Assembly (NCBI GenBank): GCA_910587705.1
Contig: CAJUMX010000015.1
Location: 17,601 to 81,600, forward strand
Length of the DNA stretch: 64,000 bases
From: an uncultured Oscillibacter sp.
Lineage (GTDB): Bacteria > Bacillota > Clostridia > Oscillospirales > Oscillospiraceae
Direction: 5' to 3'
How positions within the stretch are numbered: the stretch's first letter is position 1; every line of letters begins with the position of its first letter. A program made the position numbers and the translations under genes. Below are positions 7,100 through 17,548 of the stretch, in pieces. The notes under the pieces are model-generated. The model did no database searches. It worked only from the letters and a program-made list of their open reading frames with translations, and had not been told where the DNA came from.

Positions 7100-10000
7100 A
7101 TGAAGAAAATGAACCATCCCCTGCGGCCCCGCGTGACGGCGCTGCTGCTGGCGCTGGTCTGCGTCCTGGGCCTGCTCCCGGCAACGGCCCTCGCCGTCAG
7201 CGACACGATCAAGCTGGAGCGGTTTGGTATGTCTGGCGTCAGTTACGAATCTGCCGCGCTGGGCCGCTGTTCCCTCCACGAGATGTACTTCTCCGGCGGG
7301 AACAAGACCTCCGTGGGCTTCTGCGGCACGAAGGGGGGCGGCATGGGAAGTTCCCTGATCGGTCAGACCTGGGGGCACAAGACCCCCGTCTCCGATCCCA
7401 CCGTCCTGACCATGATGGCCTACTACTACGCCCACTCCACCGGCGTCTTTACGGACGAGGCAAAGGCCCTGGGCGTGGACAACATTTGGGACGGCGGCTA
7501 TACCTGGTATATGAACGCCTGGGTGCAGGCGGTCATCTGGCGCTATCAGCAGGGCAGCATGGGCGACCCCGCCGTGGCCTGCGCCGAGGAACTAATGGCG
7601 GTTTACAATTCCCTGGAGGGCACCCACTACACCAGCATTGACGAGGAAAAGGACGGCCGGTCCTTCCGGGATCGGGCGCAGTATATCCTGGACCTGGGAC
7701 AGCAGGGCGTATGGAGCGAGTGTACAGCCTACGAGTATGGCTTCACCGGGGCTGGCAGCCAAGCCCACCCCGCAAGCTCCGTCCAGAAGATTATCCTGGG
7801 AGAGCTGGAGGTCAAAACGAAGGACAGCTATACCCTGATCGTCAAGAAAGTGGATTCTAAAAATCCCACCAAGGGCCTCCCTGGGGCCAAGTTCCATATT
7901 GAATCTGAAAGCGGCTCTTTCTCCAAGGATGTGACCACCGGGAGCGATGGAACGGCCACGCTGGAGAACCTGACCCCCGGAACCTATGCCGTGACGGAGA
8001 CGGACCCGCCCGCCGGGTATGAGATCGACAATGCGGGACCGGAGTATGTCGTCCTCCCCGGCAACGGGAATAACACCGTGACCGTCACCTTCCGGGACAC
8101 GCCCACCACCACCAGCGAGGGCAGTATCCGCAAAGTGGACGCAGATGATCCCACCAAGGGCCTCGCCGGGGCCATTATTAAGATTACCGGCGTGGACAAC
8201 AACTTTTCCGGCACCTTCATGACCCGCGAGGGCGGCTATATTACAGATGTTCCCTGGGACACCATGCCCGTGGGCAGCTATACCGCCGAGGAAATGACGC
8301 CCCCGGAGGGCTATACCAAAAGCACCGACCAGAACAAGGTCAAGCAGACATTCGTTTGGGACGGCAAGTCCGATGTGGCATTGATCTTTGAGAATGAAGC
8401 CAAGGTGAAGGTCCGTTTGGTGAAGCTGGATGACAGCGGCAACCCTCTCCCCGGTGCAGTATTCAACATCTTGAAGGATGGACAGATCATCGGCAGCGAG
8501 GAGACCAAGGCAGACGGCAGTATCACCGTAACGGATGTGACGGAGGGAATGTACGCCTTTGTGGAGGTTTCCGCGCCTTCTCCCTATGCCAAGCTCACCG
8601 AACCTGTATTTGCCCATGTGGATCAGGCCACCATCAACGGAGGCGGCACCGTCACTGTCACGGCCTCTGATAAGAAGCTGCCCAGCCTGACCATTCTCAA
8701 GCGGGACGCACAGACCAAAGAGGTCGTTTCCGGCGCCGTCTTTGAGATCAAGGGTATCCATTATCACTATCACGACGATGTAACGACTGGCCCGGATGGC
8801 AAAGCCATCCTCTCCAATATCCCCGTGGACAGCTACGAGGTAGTCGAGAAGTCCGTCCCCGATCCCTACGTCGTGGGCGAGGAACCCACACAGACCATCT
8901 ACCTGGGCCCCGGCGAGGAGCGGGAGCTGATTTTTGACAATTTGAAGCAGCCCATGCTCACCCTCAAAAAGATCGACGCCGACAGCCAGGAGCCGGTTCC
9001 CGGCACGGTGCTGACCATTGAGGGCGTTGACAGCGACTACAAGCACGATGTGACCACCGGCGCGGACGGAACGGTTTCCCTGCGGGTGGCCCCCGGAACC
9101 TATAAAATCACGGAGAAGTCTGTGCCCGCCCCCTACTACCTGCCGGATAAGGACAAGGACCGGGTACAGACCATCAGCTTGAACCCCGGCGATGAAAAGA
9201 CGCTGGTATTCCGCAACCACAAGGCCCCGGATCTGACGATCTACAAGGAGGACAGCGTTGCGGGCGCGCCCATTGAGGGAGCGAAATTCCACGTCACTTA
9301 CACGTCCAACGGTGAATCCGCCGACGCCCCCGCCTCCGCGGACTTTGGCTATTTCCTCACGGACGCCAGCGGCGAGATCAAGCTGCATGAGAAAGGGAAG
9401 AAGCTCTATCCCGGCGAGTACACCGTGACCGAAGTACAGCCCGCCCCCGGCTTTCAAATGAAGGAGCCGACTACACAGCGCGTCATCATTCGCGGCGGCG
9501 AGAGCAAAACCCTGGTGTTTCAAAATGAACCTCTTAACGGAATCGTCGTTCAGAAGTACGACAGCGTGACCGGCGAGGCCCTGCCCGGCTGCACGTTCCA
9601 ACTCCGCTTTTTAGGCGGCACCAGCGGAACGGGCGGGACCGTCATCGGGCAGAAAGTCACCGGGAAAAATGGAACCGCCATCTGGACGGGCTTAAAGGCG
9701 GGCACCTATATCGTCGAAGAGGTAGACCCAGCGGACGGGTACAGCATCATCAAATCCTCCGAGACGGTCTATATCTCCGACGACGGCGTTCAGAATGTTG
9801 TCACCATCACTTTTGACAACGCCCCGGACGGCCTCCTTTTAATCAGGAAGGTTTGCAGCGTCAACCCCAGCATTACCCTCCAGGACGCCGAGTTTAAGGT
9901 GACGTATGCGGACGGCACTGTCATCGGGGACAGCAACGGGATTTACCGCACCGACGAGAATGGCGAAATTCGCATTTCCGGCTTGAAGCCCGGCAAAAGC

Positions 10001-13000
10001 GTGATTGTCACCGAGACAAAGGCTCCCGCTGGTTTTATCATTGATACCCAAAGCCAGACGGTCCAGATTAAAGAGGGCCGTACCGTTTCTTTGACCTTCA
10101 AAAACCAGCCGAAGGGAAAGCTGATTATCCAGAAGCGGGACAGCATCACCGGCCAGCCCCTTCCCGATGCGGAGTTCCGGGTAACAACCGCCGCCGGCTG
10201 CGAGGTTGGTTTGGACGGCGTAATCGGCACGTCTACTCTGACGCAGAATGGGCTGTTTACCACCGACGGCAATGGTGAAATCCGCATTTCCAATCTCGCC
10301 CCCGGTGCCTATGTATTAACCGAAACCAAGGTCCCGGCAGGGTATGTCATGGACAGCCCCAGCACCAATGTTGTCATCGGGGCCAACGGCGACACGCAGA
10401 CTGTCGTTGTCACAAATACCCCGAAGGGGGGCCTCCTGATCCGCAAAATCGACAGCGTGACTGGAAAGGCCCTCCCCGGCGTCAAGTTCAAGATCACCGC
10501 CGCTAATGGCGAGCTGGTCCCTGACAATGAGGGCTTGACCAGCTCCAACGGCCTCTACACCACCGACGGAAGCGGCCAGATTTACCTCCGCAAGCTCAAC
10601 CCCAATACTTATGTCGTGACCGAGGTGGAGACAATTGACGGCTACCTGCTGGACGCCGCGCCGCAGACCGTTGTCGTCAGCGAGGCGGACACCCAGGTCC
10701 TCACCTTCACCAATATGCCCCTGGGCGGGCTTCTGGTGAAGAAGATGGACTCCGCCACGAAGGAACCCCTGGCGGATGTTATCTTCAAGATTACTCGTAC
10801 AGACGGAACCGTGGTAGGCAATTCCAACGGCGAGTTCCGTACCGACGAGCGGGGCTTCATTTCCCTGCCGGACCTGGAGCCGGGCGGCTATATCGTGCGG
10901 GAGGTCCAGGCAAAGCCCGGCTACCTTCTCGACGACACGCCCCATGCCGTGGAGATCAAGGACCACCAGACGTACACCCTGGAAGTGTTCAACCAGCCCC
11001 TCGGCAATCTGATTATCAATAAGCTGAGTTCCCTGGACAATTCTCCCCTGGAGGGTGTGAAGTTTCAGATCAAGTACGCCAATGGGCAGGTGGTGGACAA
11101 CAAGAACGGGCAGGTTTCCTCCAACGGCATCTACTACACCGACCGCAACGGACAGATCATCCTCTCCGGCGTCACCGGCTCTATCGTCGTGACGGAGCTG
11201 GAGACGATCCCCGGCTACCGCATCGACCCCAACACCCGGACACAGACCCTGGTGGTCAACCCCAACGACACGCAGACCATCAATTTCTATAACACCCCCA
11301 CCACGACCCTGATTATTCGCAAATTCATTGAGGGCACCGAGAATGAGCCGCTTTCCGGCGTGGCCTTCCGGGTGGTGGATGGAGCTGGGGCCGCTGTCGG
11401 GCCGGATGACGGCCTCTATTACACCGATAAATCCGGCGAGGTCGTCCTGCATGGCATTGAGCCTGGAACCGTGGTCATCGCCCGAGAGGTCAAGACCGTG
11501 GAGGGGTTTGTCCTTGATGGCACCCCCCAGGACATCAAGATTGAGGCCGGTCACGTCCAGCAATTGACCTTTTGGAACAAGCGGGCCGGTACATTGGTGA
11601 TTCAGAAGAAGGACAAGGTTTCCGGCGCGTTCATCGCCGGAGCGGAGTTCCAGTTGACCTATGCGAACGGCGGCTTTGTGGACAATGCCAACGGGCATCT
11701 GTCCTCCAAGGGCATCTACACCACCGATGACAAGGGAGAAATCCGTGTTTCCGGCGTGGTAGGGACCATTGTTGCGAAGGAGACGAAAGCGGCCCCCGGC
11801 TATGTGATCGACCAGACCACGCAGACGCAGACCGTTACCGTGAACCCCATGGACACGCAGACCCTCGTTTTCCTCAATGACCCCCTGTGCAGTCTGACGT
11901 TGACGAAGCTGGATTCTGTCACCGGAAAGCCCGTTCCCGACACCGAGTTCACTGTGAAGGACGGGGATGGCCGCATCCTGGGCCGCTATGTCACCGGCAA
12001 GGACGGCACCGCTCTCGTGACGGGCCTCGTCCCCGGCAGTACCGTTGTCGTGGTGGAAACCAAGGTGCCCCAGGGCTACGTTCTGAATACTACCCCGCAG
12101 ACCATCACCGTCCGCAACGGCTCCAACAGCGTCACCAGCGGCGCAGGCGGGAACACCGACAGCAGCGGAACCGGCAAAGGGGACAACAACCTCACCTTTG
12201 AGAATGACCCCAAGACCACTTTGATAATCGAGAAATATGTCACCGGCACCACCGACCCGCTGAAAGGAGTAACTTTCCTGGTCACAGAATCCAACGGTCA
12301 GGTGGTAGGCAGTTCCAACGGCGAGTTTATCACTGACGAGAATGGCCGCATTGTGATCGAGGGCCTGGAACCCGGTACTACCGTCACCGTCAAGGAAATC
12401 AAGGCGCTGGAGGGCTATGTCCTCGACACCATCCCCAAGTCCATCAAGATCAAGGTTGGAGATGCGCAGACCCTCCGTTTCTACAACGCCAAGCAGGGCG
12501 CTGTTGTGGTGAAGAAGCTGGACAAGCAGACCGGGGAACCGCTGGCCGGGGTGGAATTTGAAGTTACCTACTCGGACGGCAGCTACCTGGACGATGACTA
12601 CGGCCATCTGTCCAGCAAGGGCCTTTATAAAACGGACGCCAATGGCGAAATCCGCATTTCCGGCGTGGTAGGCACCCTGATTATCACCGAAACCAAGCCC
12701 CTGCCCGGTTACGTCATGGACGAGGGCACCAAGACGCAGACGGTCAAAGTGAATCCCACCGACACACAGACCATCACAGTGTATAATACCAAAATCGGCG
12801 GTTTAACCATCATCAAGAAGGACGAGGAATCCGGGGAGCGGATCAGCGGCGTACAGTTTGAAATCCGCAGGCTCAACGGCGAGATCATCGGCACCTACAC
12901 CACCGACCGCTCCGGCGTTATCACGCTGCCCCAGGCGGAGAAGGGCTGGTATCAGGTGACGGAACTGAAAGCCGCCAAGGGCTACCGCCTGGACAGCCAG

Positions 13001-14182
13001 CCCTACCAGATCGAAGTGAAGGACGGCGGCACCGCCACCCTGGAGATCACTAACCGGCAGATTGGCAGCGCCATCATCCGCAAGGTGGACAGCCTCACCG
13101 GAGAGGGCATCTACGGCGTCAAGTTCTTGATCTCCGACGCCTCCGGCCATCCTGTGGGCACTTACGAGAGCGATAACGAGGGCTATGTCTATGTGGAGCG
13201 GGAGCTGCCGGACGGCAAGTACACCGCCCGGGAATTGGAGTGCGCGGACGGCTACATTCTGGACACGGTGCCCAAGACCTTCTATGTGCAGTACGGCGGA
13301 TGCACCACCATCACCTGGCCGAATACCGCTGTCCGTGGACAAATCCAAATCGTGAAGAAGTCCGCCGACTATAACTCCACCAACGGCCTCCCCGCTGGAA
13401 CGCTCCTGGAGGGGGCCGAGTTTGAAATCTGCAACGAGCGCACCGGGAACAAGGTGGACACCATCGTTACCGGGGCCAACGGCCTTGCGTCCTCCAAGCA
13501 GCTCCCCCTGGGCCGGTACACCATTCGGGAGATCAAAGCCCCGGCGAATTACGGCGTCTCCACGGAGACCTATACCGCTGTGCTGGAATACTCCGGCCAG
13601 ATCGTGAAGCTGGAGGTTTCCGACAAGAGCATGAGTACCGGCGTCTCCATTACCAAGACCGGACCCAAGGAGGCTATGAGCGGCCAGCCGGTCCGCTATG
13701 TGTTCTCCAGAATTGGAAATAGCAGCAATGTCATGCTCCAGTCTTTCTACTGGCGGGACACGCTGCCCGCCGCTGTGCGCCTGACCAGCGTTGTCACAGG
13801 AACCTACAATTTCCCCGGCACCTATAAGATCGTGTACAAGACCAATACCTCCGGCGACTATCTCACACTGGCGGACAGCCTCTCCACCAGCCAGAACTAC
13901 ACCCTTGCCGCCTCTCCCGTGGCCCTGGGCCTCGCGTCCAATGAGCGGGTGACGGAGATCATGTTTGTGTTCGGGCAGGTCCCCGGAGGCTTCTCTCAGG
14001 TAGAGACCCCCATGCTCCACTGTACCGCTGTCTCCGGCCTTGCCGCTGGGAGCAGCTTTGCGAATGTGGCTGACGTGGGCGGCACCTACAACGGCGTGTG
14101 GGTCCAGGCGGTTTCCCGCTGGGTGACGACCGTCTACGGAAAGAAGGTCCCCGCCCCCAAGCTGCCCCGGACCGGCTATTAA
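7100..14182 (+). CDS. Giant thioester-domain adhesin with about 20 SpaA/Cna-B repeats
   Basis: A 2,360-residue surface protein. Residues 1-33 are a signal peptide. Residues about 40-230 look like a TQXA-type thioester domain: Cys in VGFCGTKGGGM and Gln in WVQAVIWRYQQG could form the Cys-Gln thioester used for covalent host binding. About 20 tandem SpaA/prealbumin-like domains follow, from near residue 245 to 2170. Each starts with a Lys strand (for example GLLIRKIDSVTGKALPGV) and ends with a TETxxPxGY element carrying the isopeptide Glu. A final non-repeat domain leads to the C-terminus KLPRTGY, which has no hydrophobic anchor or basic tail. Likely partner is the class D sortase upstream. Confidence 0.92.
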   Translation: MKKMNHPLRPRVTALLLALVCVLGLLPATALAVSDTIKLERFGMSGVSYESAALGRCSLHEMYFSGGNKTSVGFCGTKGGGMGSSLIGQTWGHKTPVSDPTVLTMMAYYYAHSTGVFTDEAKALGVDNIWDGGYTWYMNAWVQAVIWRYQQGSMGDPAVACAEELMAVYNSLEGTHYTSIDEEKDGRSFRDRAQYILDLGQQGVWSECTAYEYGFTGAGSQAHPASSVQKIILGELEVKTKDSYTLIVKKVDSKNPTKGLPGAKFHIESESGSFSKDVTTGSDGTATLENLTPGTYAVTETDPPAGYEIDNAGPEYVVLPGNGNNTVTVTFRDTPTTTSEGSIRKVDADDPTKGLAGAIIKITGVDNNFSGTFMTREGGYITDVPWDTMPVGSYTAEEMTPPEGYTKSTDQNKVKQTFVWDGKSDVALIFENEAKVKVRLVKLDDSGNPLPGAVFNILKDGQIIGSEETKADGSITVTDVTEGMYAFVEVSAPSPYAKLTEPVFAHVDQATINGGGTVTVTASDKKLPSLTILKRDAQTKEVVSGAVFEIKGIHYHYHDDVTTGPDGKAILSNIPVDSYEVVEKSVPDPYVVGEEPTQTIYLGPGEERELIFDNLKQPMLTLKKIDADSQEPVPGTVLTIEGVDSDYKHDVTTGADGTVSLRVAPGTYKITEKSVPAPYYLPDKDKDRVQTISLNPGDEKTLVFRNHKAPDLTIYKEDSVAGAPIEGAKFHVTYTSNGESADAPASADFGYFLTDASGEIKLHEKGKKLYPGEYTVTEVQPAPGFQMKEPTTQRVIIRGGESKTLVFQNEPLNGIVVQKYDSVTGEALPGCTFQLRFLGGTSGTGGTVIGQKVTGKNGTAIWTGLKAGTYIVEEVDPADGYSIIKSSETVYISDDGVQNVVTITFDNAPDGLLLIRKVCSVNPSITLQDAEFKVTYADGTVIGDSNGIYRTDENGEIRISGLKPGKSVIVTETKAPAGFIIDTQSQTVQIKEGRTVSLTFKNQPKGKLIIQKRDSITGQPLPDAEFRVTTAAGCEVGLDGVIGTSTLTQNGLFTTDGNGEIRISNLAPGAYVLTETKVPAGYVMDSPSTNVVIGANGDTQTVVVTNTPKGGLLIRKIDSVTGKALPGVKFKITAANGELVPDNEGLTSSNGLYTTDGSGQIYLRKLNPNTYVVTEVETIDGYLLDAAPQTVVVSEADTQVLTFTNMPLGGLLVKKMDSATKEPLADVIFKITRTDGTVVGNSNGEFRTDERGFISLPDLEPGGYIVREVQAKPGYLLDDTPHAVEIKDHQTYTLEVFNQPLGNLIINKLSSLDNSPLEGVKFQIKYANGQVVDNKNGQVSSNGIYYTDRNGQIILSGVTGSIVVTELETIPGYRIDPNTRTQTLVVNPNDTQTINFYNTPTTTLIIRKFIEGTENEPLSGVAFRVVDGAGAAVGPDDGLYYTDKSGEVVLHGIEPGTVVIAREVKTVEGFVLDGTPQDIKIEAGHVQQLTFWNKRAGTLVIQKKDKVSGAFIAGAEFQLTYANGGFVDNANGHLSSKGIYTTDDKGEIRVSGVVGTIVAKETKAAPGYVIDQTTQTQTVTVNPMDTQTLVFLNDPLCSLTLTKLDSVTGKPVPDTEFTVKDGDGRILGRYVTGKDGTALVTGLVPGSTVVVVETKVPQGYVLNTTPQTITVRNGSNSVTSGAGGNTDSSGTGKGDNNLTFENDPKTTLIIEKYVTGTTDPLKGVTFLVTESNGQVVGSSNGEFITDENGRIVIEGLEPGTTVTVKEIKALEGYVLDTIPKSIKIKVGDAQTLRFYNAKQGAVVVKKLDKQTGEPLAGVEFEVTYSDGSYLDDDYGHLSSKGLYKTDANGEIRISGVVGTLIITETKPLPGYVMDEGTKTQTVKVNPTDTQTITVYNTKIGGLTIIKKDEESGERISGVQFEIRRLNGEIIGTYTTDRSGVITLPQAEKGWYQVTELKAAKGYRLDSQPYQIEVKDGGTATLEITNRQIGSAIIRKVDSLTGEGIYGVKFLISDASGHPVGTYESDNEGYVYVERELPDGKYTARELECADGYILDTVPKTFYVQYGGCTTITWPNTAVRGQIQIVKKSADYNSTNGLPAGTLLEGAEFEICNERTGNKVDTIVTGANGLASSKQLPLGRYTIREIKAPANYGVSTETYTAVLEYSGQIVKLEVSDKSMSTGVSITKTGPKEAMSGQPVRYVFSRIGNSSNVMLQSFYWRDTLPAAVRLTSVVTGTYNFPGTYKIVYKTNTSGDYLTLADSLSTSQNYTLAASPVALGLASNERVTEIMFVFGQVPGGFSQVETPMLHCTAVSGLAAGSSFANVADVGGTYNGVWVQAVSRWVTTVYGKKVPAPKLPRTGY

Positions 14183-14208
14183 AATAAATCCCACGGTGAG
14201 ACGCGAAT
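14183..14208 (+). repeat. ICE palindrome copy 7
   Basis: AATAAATCCCACGGTGAGAC followed by GCGAAT, starting directly after the TAA of the giant adhesin and ending 15 bp before the coupling-protein start. Confidence 0.85.
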
Positions 14209-14223
14209 CGACAGGAGGTTTCC

Positions 14224-15978
14224 GTGAAGCAGAAGAACAGCGGCGGACCTCTCCCGTGGCTCCTGCTGGCCGTCCCCGTCCTCTGGGCGGGGGCGGCCCT
14301 CGCCAGCGGCTACCGGGAGGGCATGACCGTCTTTGACCTCATGGGGCGTTTCAGTGGGATGCTGGAACACCCCTTTGCCATCCGCTGGACCCCCTATACC
14401 CTCAAATTCATGCTGGGGGCGCTGGTGGTCTATGCCTTCGCCATTGTGCTGTACGTTTCCTCCAGGCAGAACCGCCGTCCCGGAGAGGAACACGGCTCCG
14501 CCCATTGGGGGAACGTATACCAGCTTGACCGGAAGTACCGGGACAAGGACCCTCACAACAACGCCATCCTCACCCAAAACCTCCGCATGAGCCTGAACGG
14601 GCGGAAGCACCAGAGAAACCTCTTGCAGATCGTGGTGGGCGGCTCCGGCGCGGGCAAGACCCGGTATGTGGTCAAGCCCAATCTCTACGAGGCCAACGCC
14701 TCCTATATTGCCACTGATCCGAAGGGAGAGCTGGCCCGCTCCGCCGTTCCGCTGCTTCTGCGGGAGGGCTACACCATCCGCGTTATTGACCTTGTGGACC
14801 CGGAACACTCCGATTGCTACAATCCCTTCCACTACATCCGAAATGATGCGGACGTTTTGAAGCTGATCGCCAATTTCATCCGCAACACCACGCCGAAGAA
14901 CGCCCATTCCAATGACCCCTTTTGGGAGAAAAGCGAGATTGCCCTGGATTCCGCCCTCATGCTGTATCTGCTTCATGAGGCTCCCCCGGAGGAACAGACC
15001 ATGGAGATGATGCTGACCATGCTGGAATACGGCGCGGCCAAGGAGGGTGACGGGGACTATCAATCCCCGTTAGACTTACTCTTTGAAGCCCTGGAGGAAG
15101 AAAACCCGAACCATATCGCCCTCCGCCAGTACAAGGTGTTCAAGCAGGCCCCCAGCGAAACGGCCATGAGCATCCTCATTACCGCCTCCGTCCGTCTGGC
15201 CCCCTTCACCTTGCCGGAGGTACAGCGGATCACCAGCAGGGACACCATGGAGCTGGAGAAGCTGGGGGAGCGGAAGCAGGCGGTATTCTGCATCATCCCG
15301 GACAGCAACGACGCCTCTTTGAATTTCCTGGTGGGTATGTTGTATACGCAAGCCTTCCAGGAGCTGTACTATCAGGCGGACAAGGTTCATGGCGGCAGCC
15401 TGCCCATTCCGGTGCGGCTCATGTTTGACGAGTTCGCCAATGTTGCCCTCCCGGACGGCTATGCCCGGCTCCAGGCCACCATGCGGTCCCGGAACGTCAT
15501 GGCCACCATCATCCTGCAAAATATCTCGCAGTTAAAGGCGCTGTTCAAGGACGATTGGGAGGGCATCATCGGCAATGCGGACGCCTTTATCTATTTGGGC
15601 GGAAATGAGCAAAGTACGCACAAATATGTCTCCGAGCTGCTGGGCAAGGAGACGATCCAGACGCAGACCAGCAGTCAGAGCAAGGGACGAAACGGCTCCT
15701 TCAGCAAAAATTTTCAATCGGCCGGCCGAGAATTGCTGACCCCGGATGAAGTGCGGATGCTGGACAACCGCCTCGCCCTGGTTCTGATCCGGGGCGAGGC
15801 CCCGGTGATTGACGCCAAGTATGATCTCATGCGCCACCCCAACATCAAGCGGACCGCTGACGGCGGGGCCGCTCCCTACACCCACAGCGCCCGCTGCCTT
15901 TACGGAGCGGACGACCTGGATTTTACCTTTACATCCCTGGACGACATTGAAATCTTTGAAGATACGGAGGAATCTTGA
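14224..15978 (+). CDS. virD4: VirD4/TraG-type coupling protein
   Basis: A 584-residue ATPase that brings the relaxosome to the secretion channel. Two N-terminal membrane segments (about residues 10-28 and 58-78) precede the cytoplasmic ATPase. Walker A is GGSGAGKT (139-146) and Walker B is LMFDEFANVA (about 400). The ATDPKGEL motif and the late ATIILQNISQLKALF helix are typical of TraG. The GTG start at 14224 has an excellent AGGAGG site. It begins the transfer-channel operon. Confidence 0.93.
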   Translation: MKQKNSGGPLPWLLLAVPVLWAGAALASGYREGMTVFDLMGRFSGMLEHPFAIRWTPYTLKFMLGALVVYAFAIVLYVSSRQNRRPGEEHGSAHWGNVYQLDRKYRDKDPHNNAILTQNLRMSLNGRKHQRNLLQIVVGGSGAGKTRYVVKPNLYEANASYIATDPKGELARSAVPLLLREGYTIRVIDLVDPEHSDCYNPFHYIRNDADVLKLIANFIRNTTPKNAHSNDPFWEKSEIALDSALMLYLLHEAPPEEQTMEMMLTMLEYGAAKEGDGDYQSPLDLLFEALEEENPNHIALRQYKVFKQAPSETAMSILITASVRLAPFTLPEVQRITSRDTMELEKLGERKQAVFCIIPDSNDASLNFLVGMLYTQAFQELYYQADKVHGGSLPIPVRLMFDEFANVALPDGYARLQATMRSRNVMATIILQNISQLKALFKDDWEGIIGNADAFIYLGGNEQSTHKYVSELLGKETIQTQTSSQSKGRNGSFSKNFQSAGRELLTPDEVRMLDNRLALVLIRGEAPVIDAKYDLMRHPNIKRTADGGAAPYTHSARCLYGADDLDFTFTSLDDIEIFEDTEES

Positions 15979-15980
15979 AT

Positions 15981-16340
15981 ATGAAAAAGTACCTTTCCCG
16001 CAGTACCCATAATGCCCCCACCCGCCAGCAGCTCCGGCAGAGGACCCGCCGTCTCTACTTCTCCGCTGTTCTGGCGCTGGCCTTCTGCGCGGCGCTGACC
16101 GTCCCGGCCTTCGCCGCCGGAGGCAGCGACCCGCTTACCATCGTAAATAATTTGTCTGATTTTATCTTCTCCATCATCAAGGCCCTGGGCATCATCATCC
16201 TGGGCTGGGGAATCGTGCAGGTGGGCATGAGCTTTCAGTCCCACGATGCCAGCCAGCGGACCCAGGGCTTTCTTTGCCTGTTCGGCGGCCTGATGATCGC
16301 TTTCGCGAAAGAGATTTTGTCCGTGATCGGCGTGGTATGA
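15981..16340 (+). CDS. Maff2/VirB2-like small membrane protein of the channel
   Basis: A 119-residue protein of the Maff2/TrbC type. A cleavable signal-like segment (about residues 27-46, ending TVPAFAAG) is followed by two hydrophobic helices (about 52-72 and 93-113) separated by a short polar loop, the topology of pilin-like VirB2 proteins. The ATG at 15981 is used because GGAGG lies 10 bp upstream. It follows virD4 by 2 bp. Confidence 0.82.
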   Translation: MKKYLSRSTHNAPTRQQLRQRTRRLYFSAVLALAFCAALTVPAFAAGGSDPLTIVNNLSDFIFSIIKALGIIILGWGIVQVGMSFQSHDASQRTQGFLCLFGGLMIAFAKEILSVIGVV

Positions 16341-16360
16341 GCTGTCCCGGAACGAAAAGG

Positions 16361-16391
16361 GGAATTGCGTCTCACGGTGGGACGCAATTCC
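16361..16391 (+). repeat. ICE palindrome copy 8 (extended arms)
   Basis: The arms extend to 11 bp (GGAATTGCGTC/GACGCAATTCC) around the TCACGGTGG centre. The copy lies between the Maff2 gene and the ribosome binding site of the VirB6-like gene. Confidence 0.85.
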
Positions 16392-16409
16392 CCATGGAGG
16401 TGAGTTTCA

Positions 16410-17249
16410 ATTAGCGATAACTGGATCGTAAGCATCCTGGAGAGCGCCCTGACGGACTGGAACGGCAAACTCTCCGAGATATGGACCCTGCTGACACAGA
16501 CGCCGCAGAACTTCAAGGGCGGCGATATTTGGACCGCCGTCTCCGGCATCCACACCGCCATGGTGGGCGTTGGGTACGGCCTCCTGGTTCTGTTCTTCGC
16601 CATGGGTATCTTCCAGAGCGCCGCCAGCTTTCGGGACTTCCAACGCCCGGAGTTTGCTTTGCGGCATTTCATCCGTTTCCTTCTGGCGAAGGTGGCCGTG
16701 GGGAGCTGCATGGAGATCATGACTGCTATTTTCAGCGTATGCGGCGGAATCGTGGCGACCGTGATGAACGGCATGGGCGGTTCTGTCTCCACGGCGGCCA
16801 CATTGCCCAGCGAGATTGTGACGGCGATAGAGGGCCTGGGCCTCCTGGAGAGCATCCCCTTGTGGCTGGTCTCCCTGCTGGGCAGCCTGTTCATTACGGT
16901 TATGTCCTTCATTCTGCTGCTGACGGTGTACGGGCGGTTTTTCCGGCTCTATATGTTCACGGCCCTGGCGCCCCTGCCCCTGGCCTCCTTCGCCGGGGAG
17001 GGCACCGCCGCCAGCGGCAAGGCGTTTCTCAAAAGCTACATCGGCGTCTGCATGGAGGGGGCGGTAATCGTCCTGGCCTGCCTGATCTACTCCGCGTTTC
17101 TCTCCAGCAGCAGCCCGGCGGTAGACGCCAGCCTGCCCGCTGTCACCATGGCATGGCAATACATTGGACAGCTCATTTTCAATATGCTGATCCTCACGGG
17201 GCTGGTGAAGGGAGCGGACCGGATTGTGAAGGAGATGCTGGGGTTATAG
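16410..17249 (+). CDS. VirB6/TrbL-like polytopic channel protein (AUU start)
   Basis: A 279-residue inner-membrane protein with about five or six hydrophobic helices, matching the TrbL/VirB6 proteins of Firmicutes ICEs. The conserved N-terminus (WIVSILESALTDWNGKLSEIW) is in frame only if translation begins at ATT 16410-16412. A stop codon TGA sits two codons further upstream and the first ATG is at 16560, inside the conserved region. GGAGGTGA ends 6 bp before the ATT and the GGAGG core ends 8 bp before it. AUU initiation is therefore inferred. The gene follows the Maff2 gene, as usual. Confidence 0.85.
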   Translation: MSDNWIVSILESALTDWNGKLSEIWTLLTQTPQNFKGGDIWTAVSGIHTAMVGVGYGLLVLFFAMGIFQSAASFRDFQRPEFALRHFIRFLLAKVAVGSCMEIMTAIFSVCGGIVATVMNGMGGSVSTAATLPSEIVTAIEGLGLLESIPLWLVSLLGSLFITVMSFILLLTVYGRFFRLYMFTALAPLPLASFAGEGTAASGKAFLKSYIGVCMEGAVIVLACLIYSAFLSSSSPAVDASLPAVTMAWQYIGQLIFNMLILTGLVKGADRIVKEMLGL

Positions 17250-17548
17250 AAAAATGGTAGAAAATGTCGAAATTTTATAAAATACTAATGGACAAGCTAA
17301 TAATGAAATATATTTTGTTAATTCTTATAGTTATCGTTAAAAGAACGAAAGCCGATATTTATAGAGCAAAGGTGTAAAAGATTAAGGGATACCGTATACT
17401 TGTAGGGATAGTTTAGCAGGCTATTCATATGAGTGTAGGCTGTCTCTTATGATAATATTGCGTGGGTTTCTATGTCGGATACATTGTTTGGCTTGTTTGG
17501 AGAGGAGGTCCCCCAGCTTCTTAATGGAAAAAATACGACTATCTGGTG

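Noticed and set aside
7850..13650. Regularly spaced repeats resembling a CRISPR or tandem-repeat array
   Set aside because: The periodicity of about 270-290 bp is that of SpaA/Cna-B protein domains and the repeats are diverged at the DNA level.
7592..14194. Very long minus-strand open frames (about 460-760 codons) opposite the giant adhesin gene
   Set aside because: They mirror the codon pattern of a high-GC repetitive gene, have no ribosome sites and encode repetitive compositions with no family resemblance.
17288..17378. A 29-codon frame encoding a hydrophobic peptide
   Set aside because: It has no ribosome binding site, promoter or antisense partner, unlike the toxin locus at 36.4 kb.
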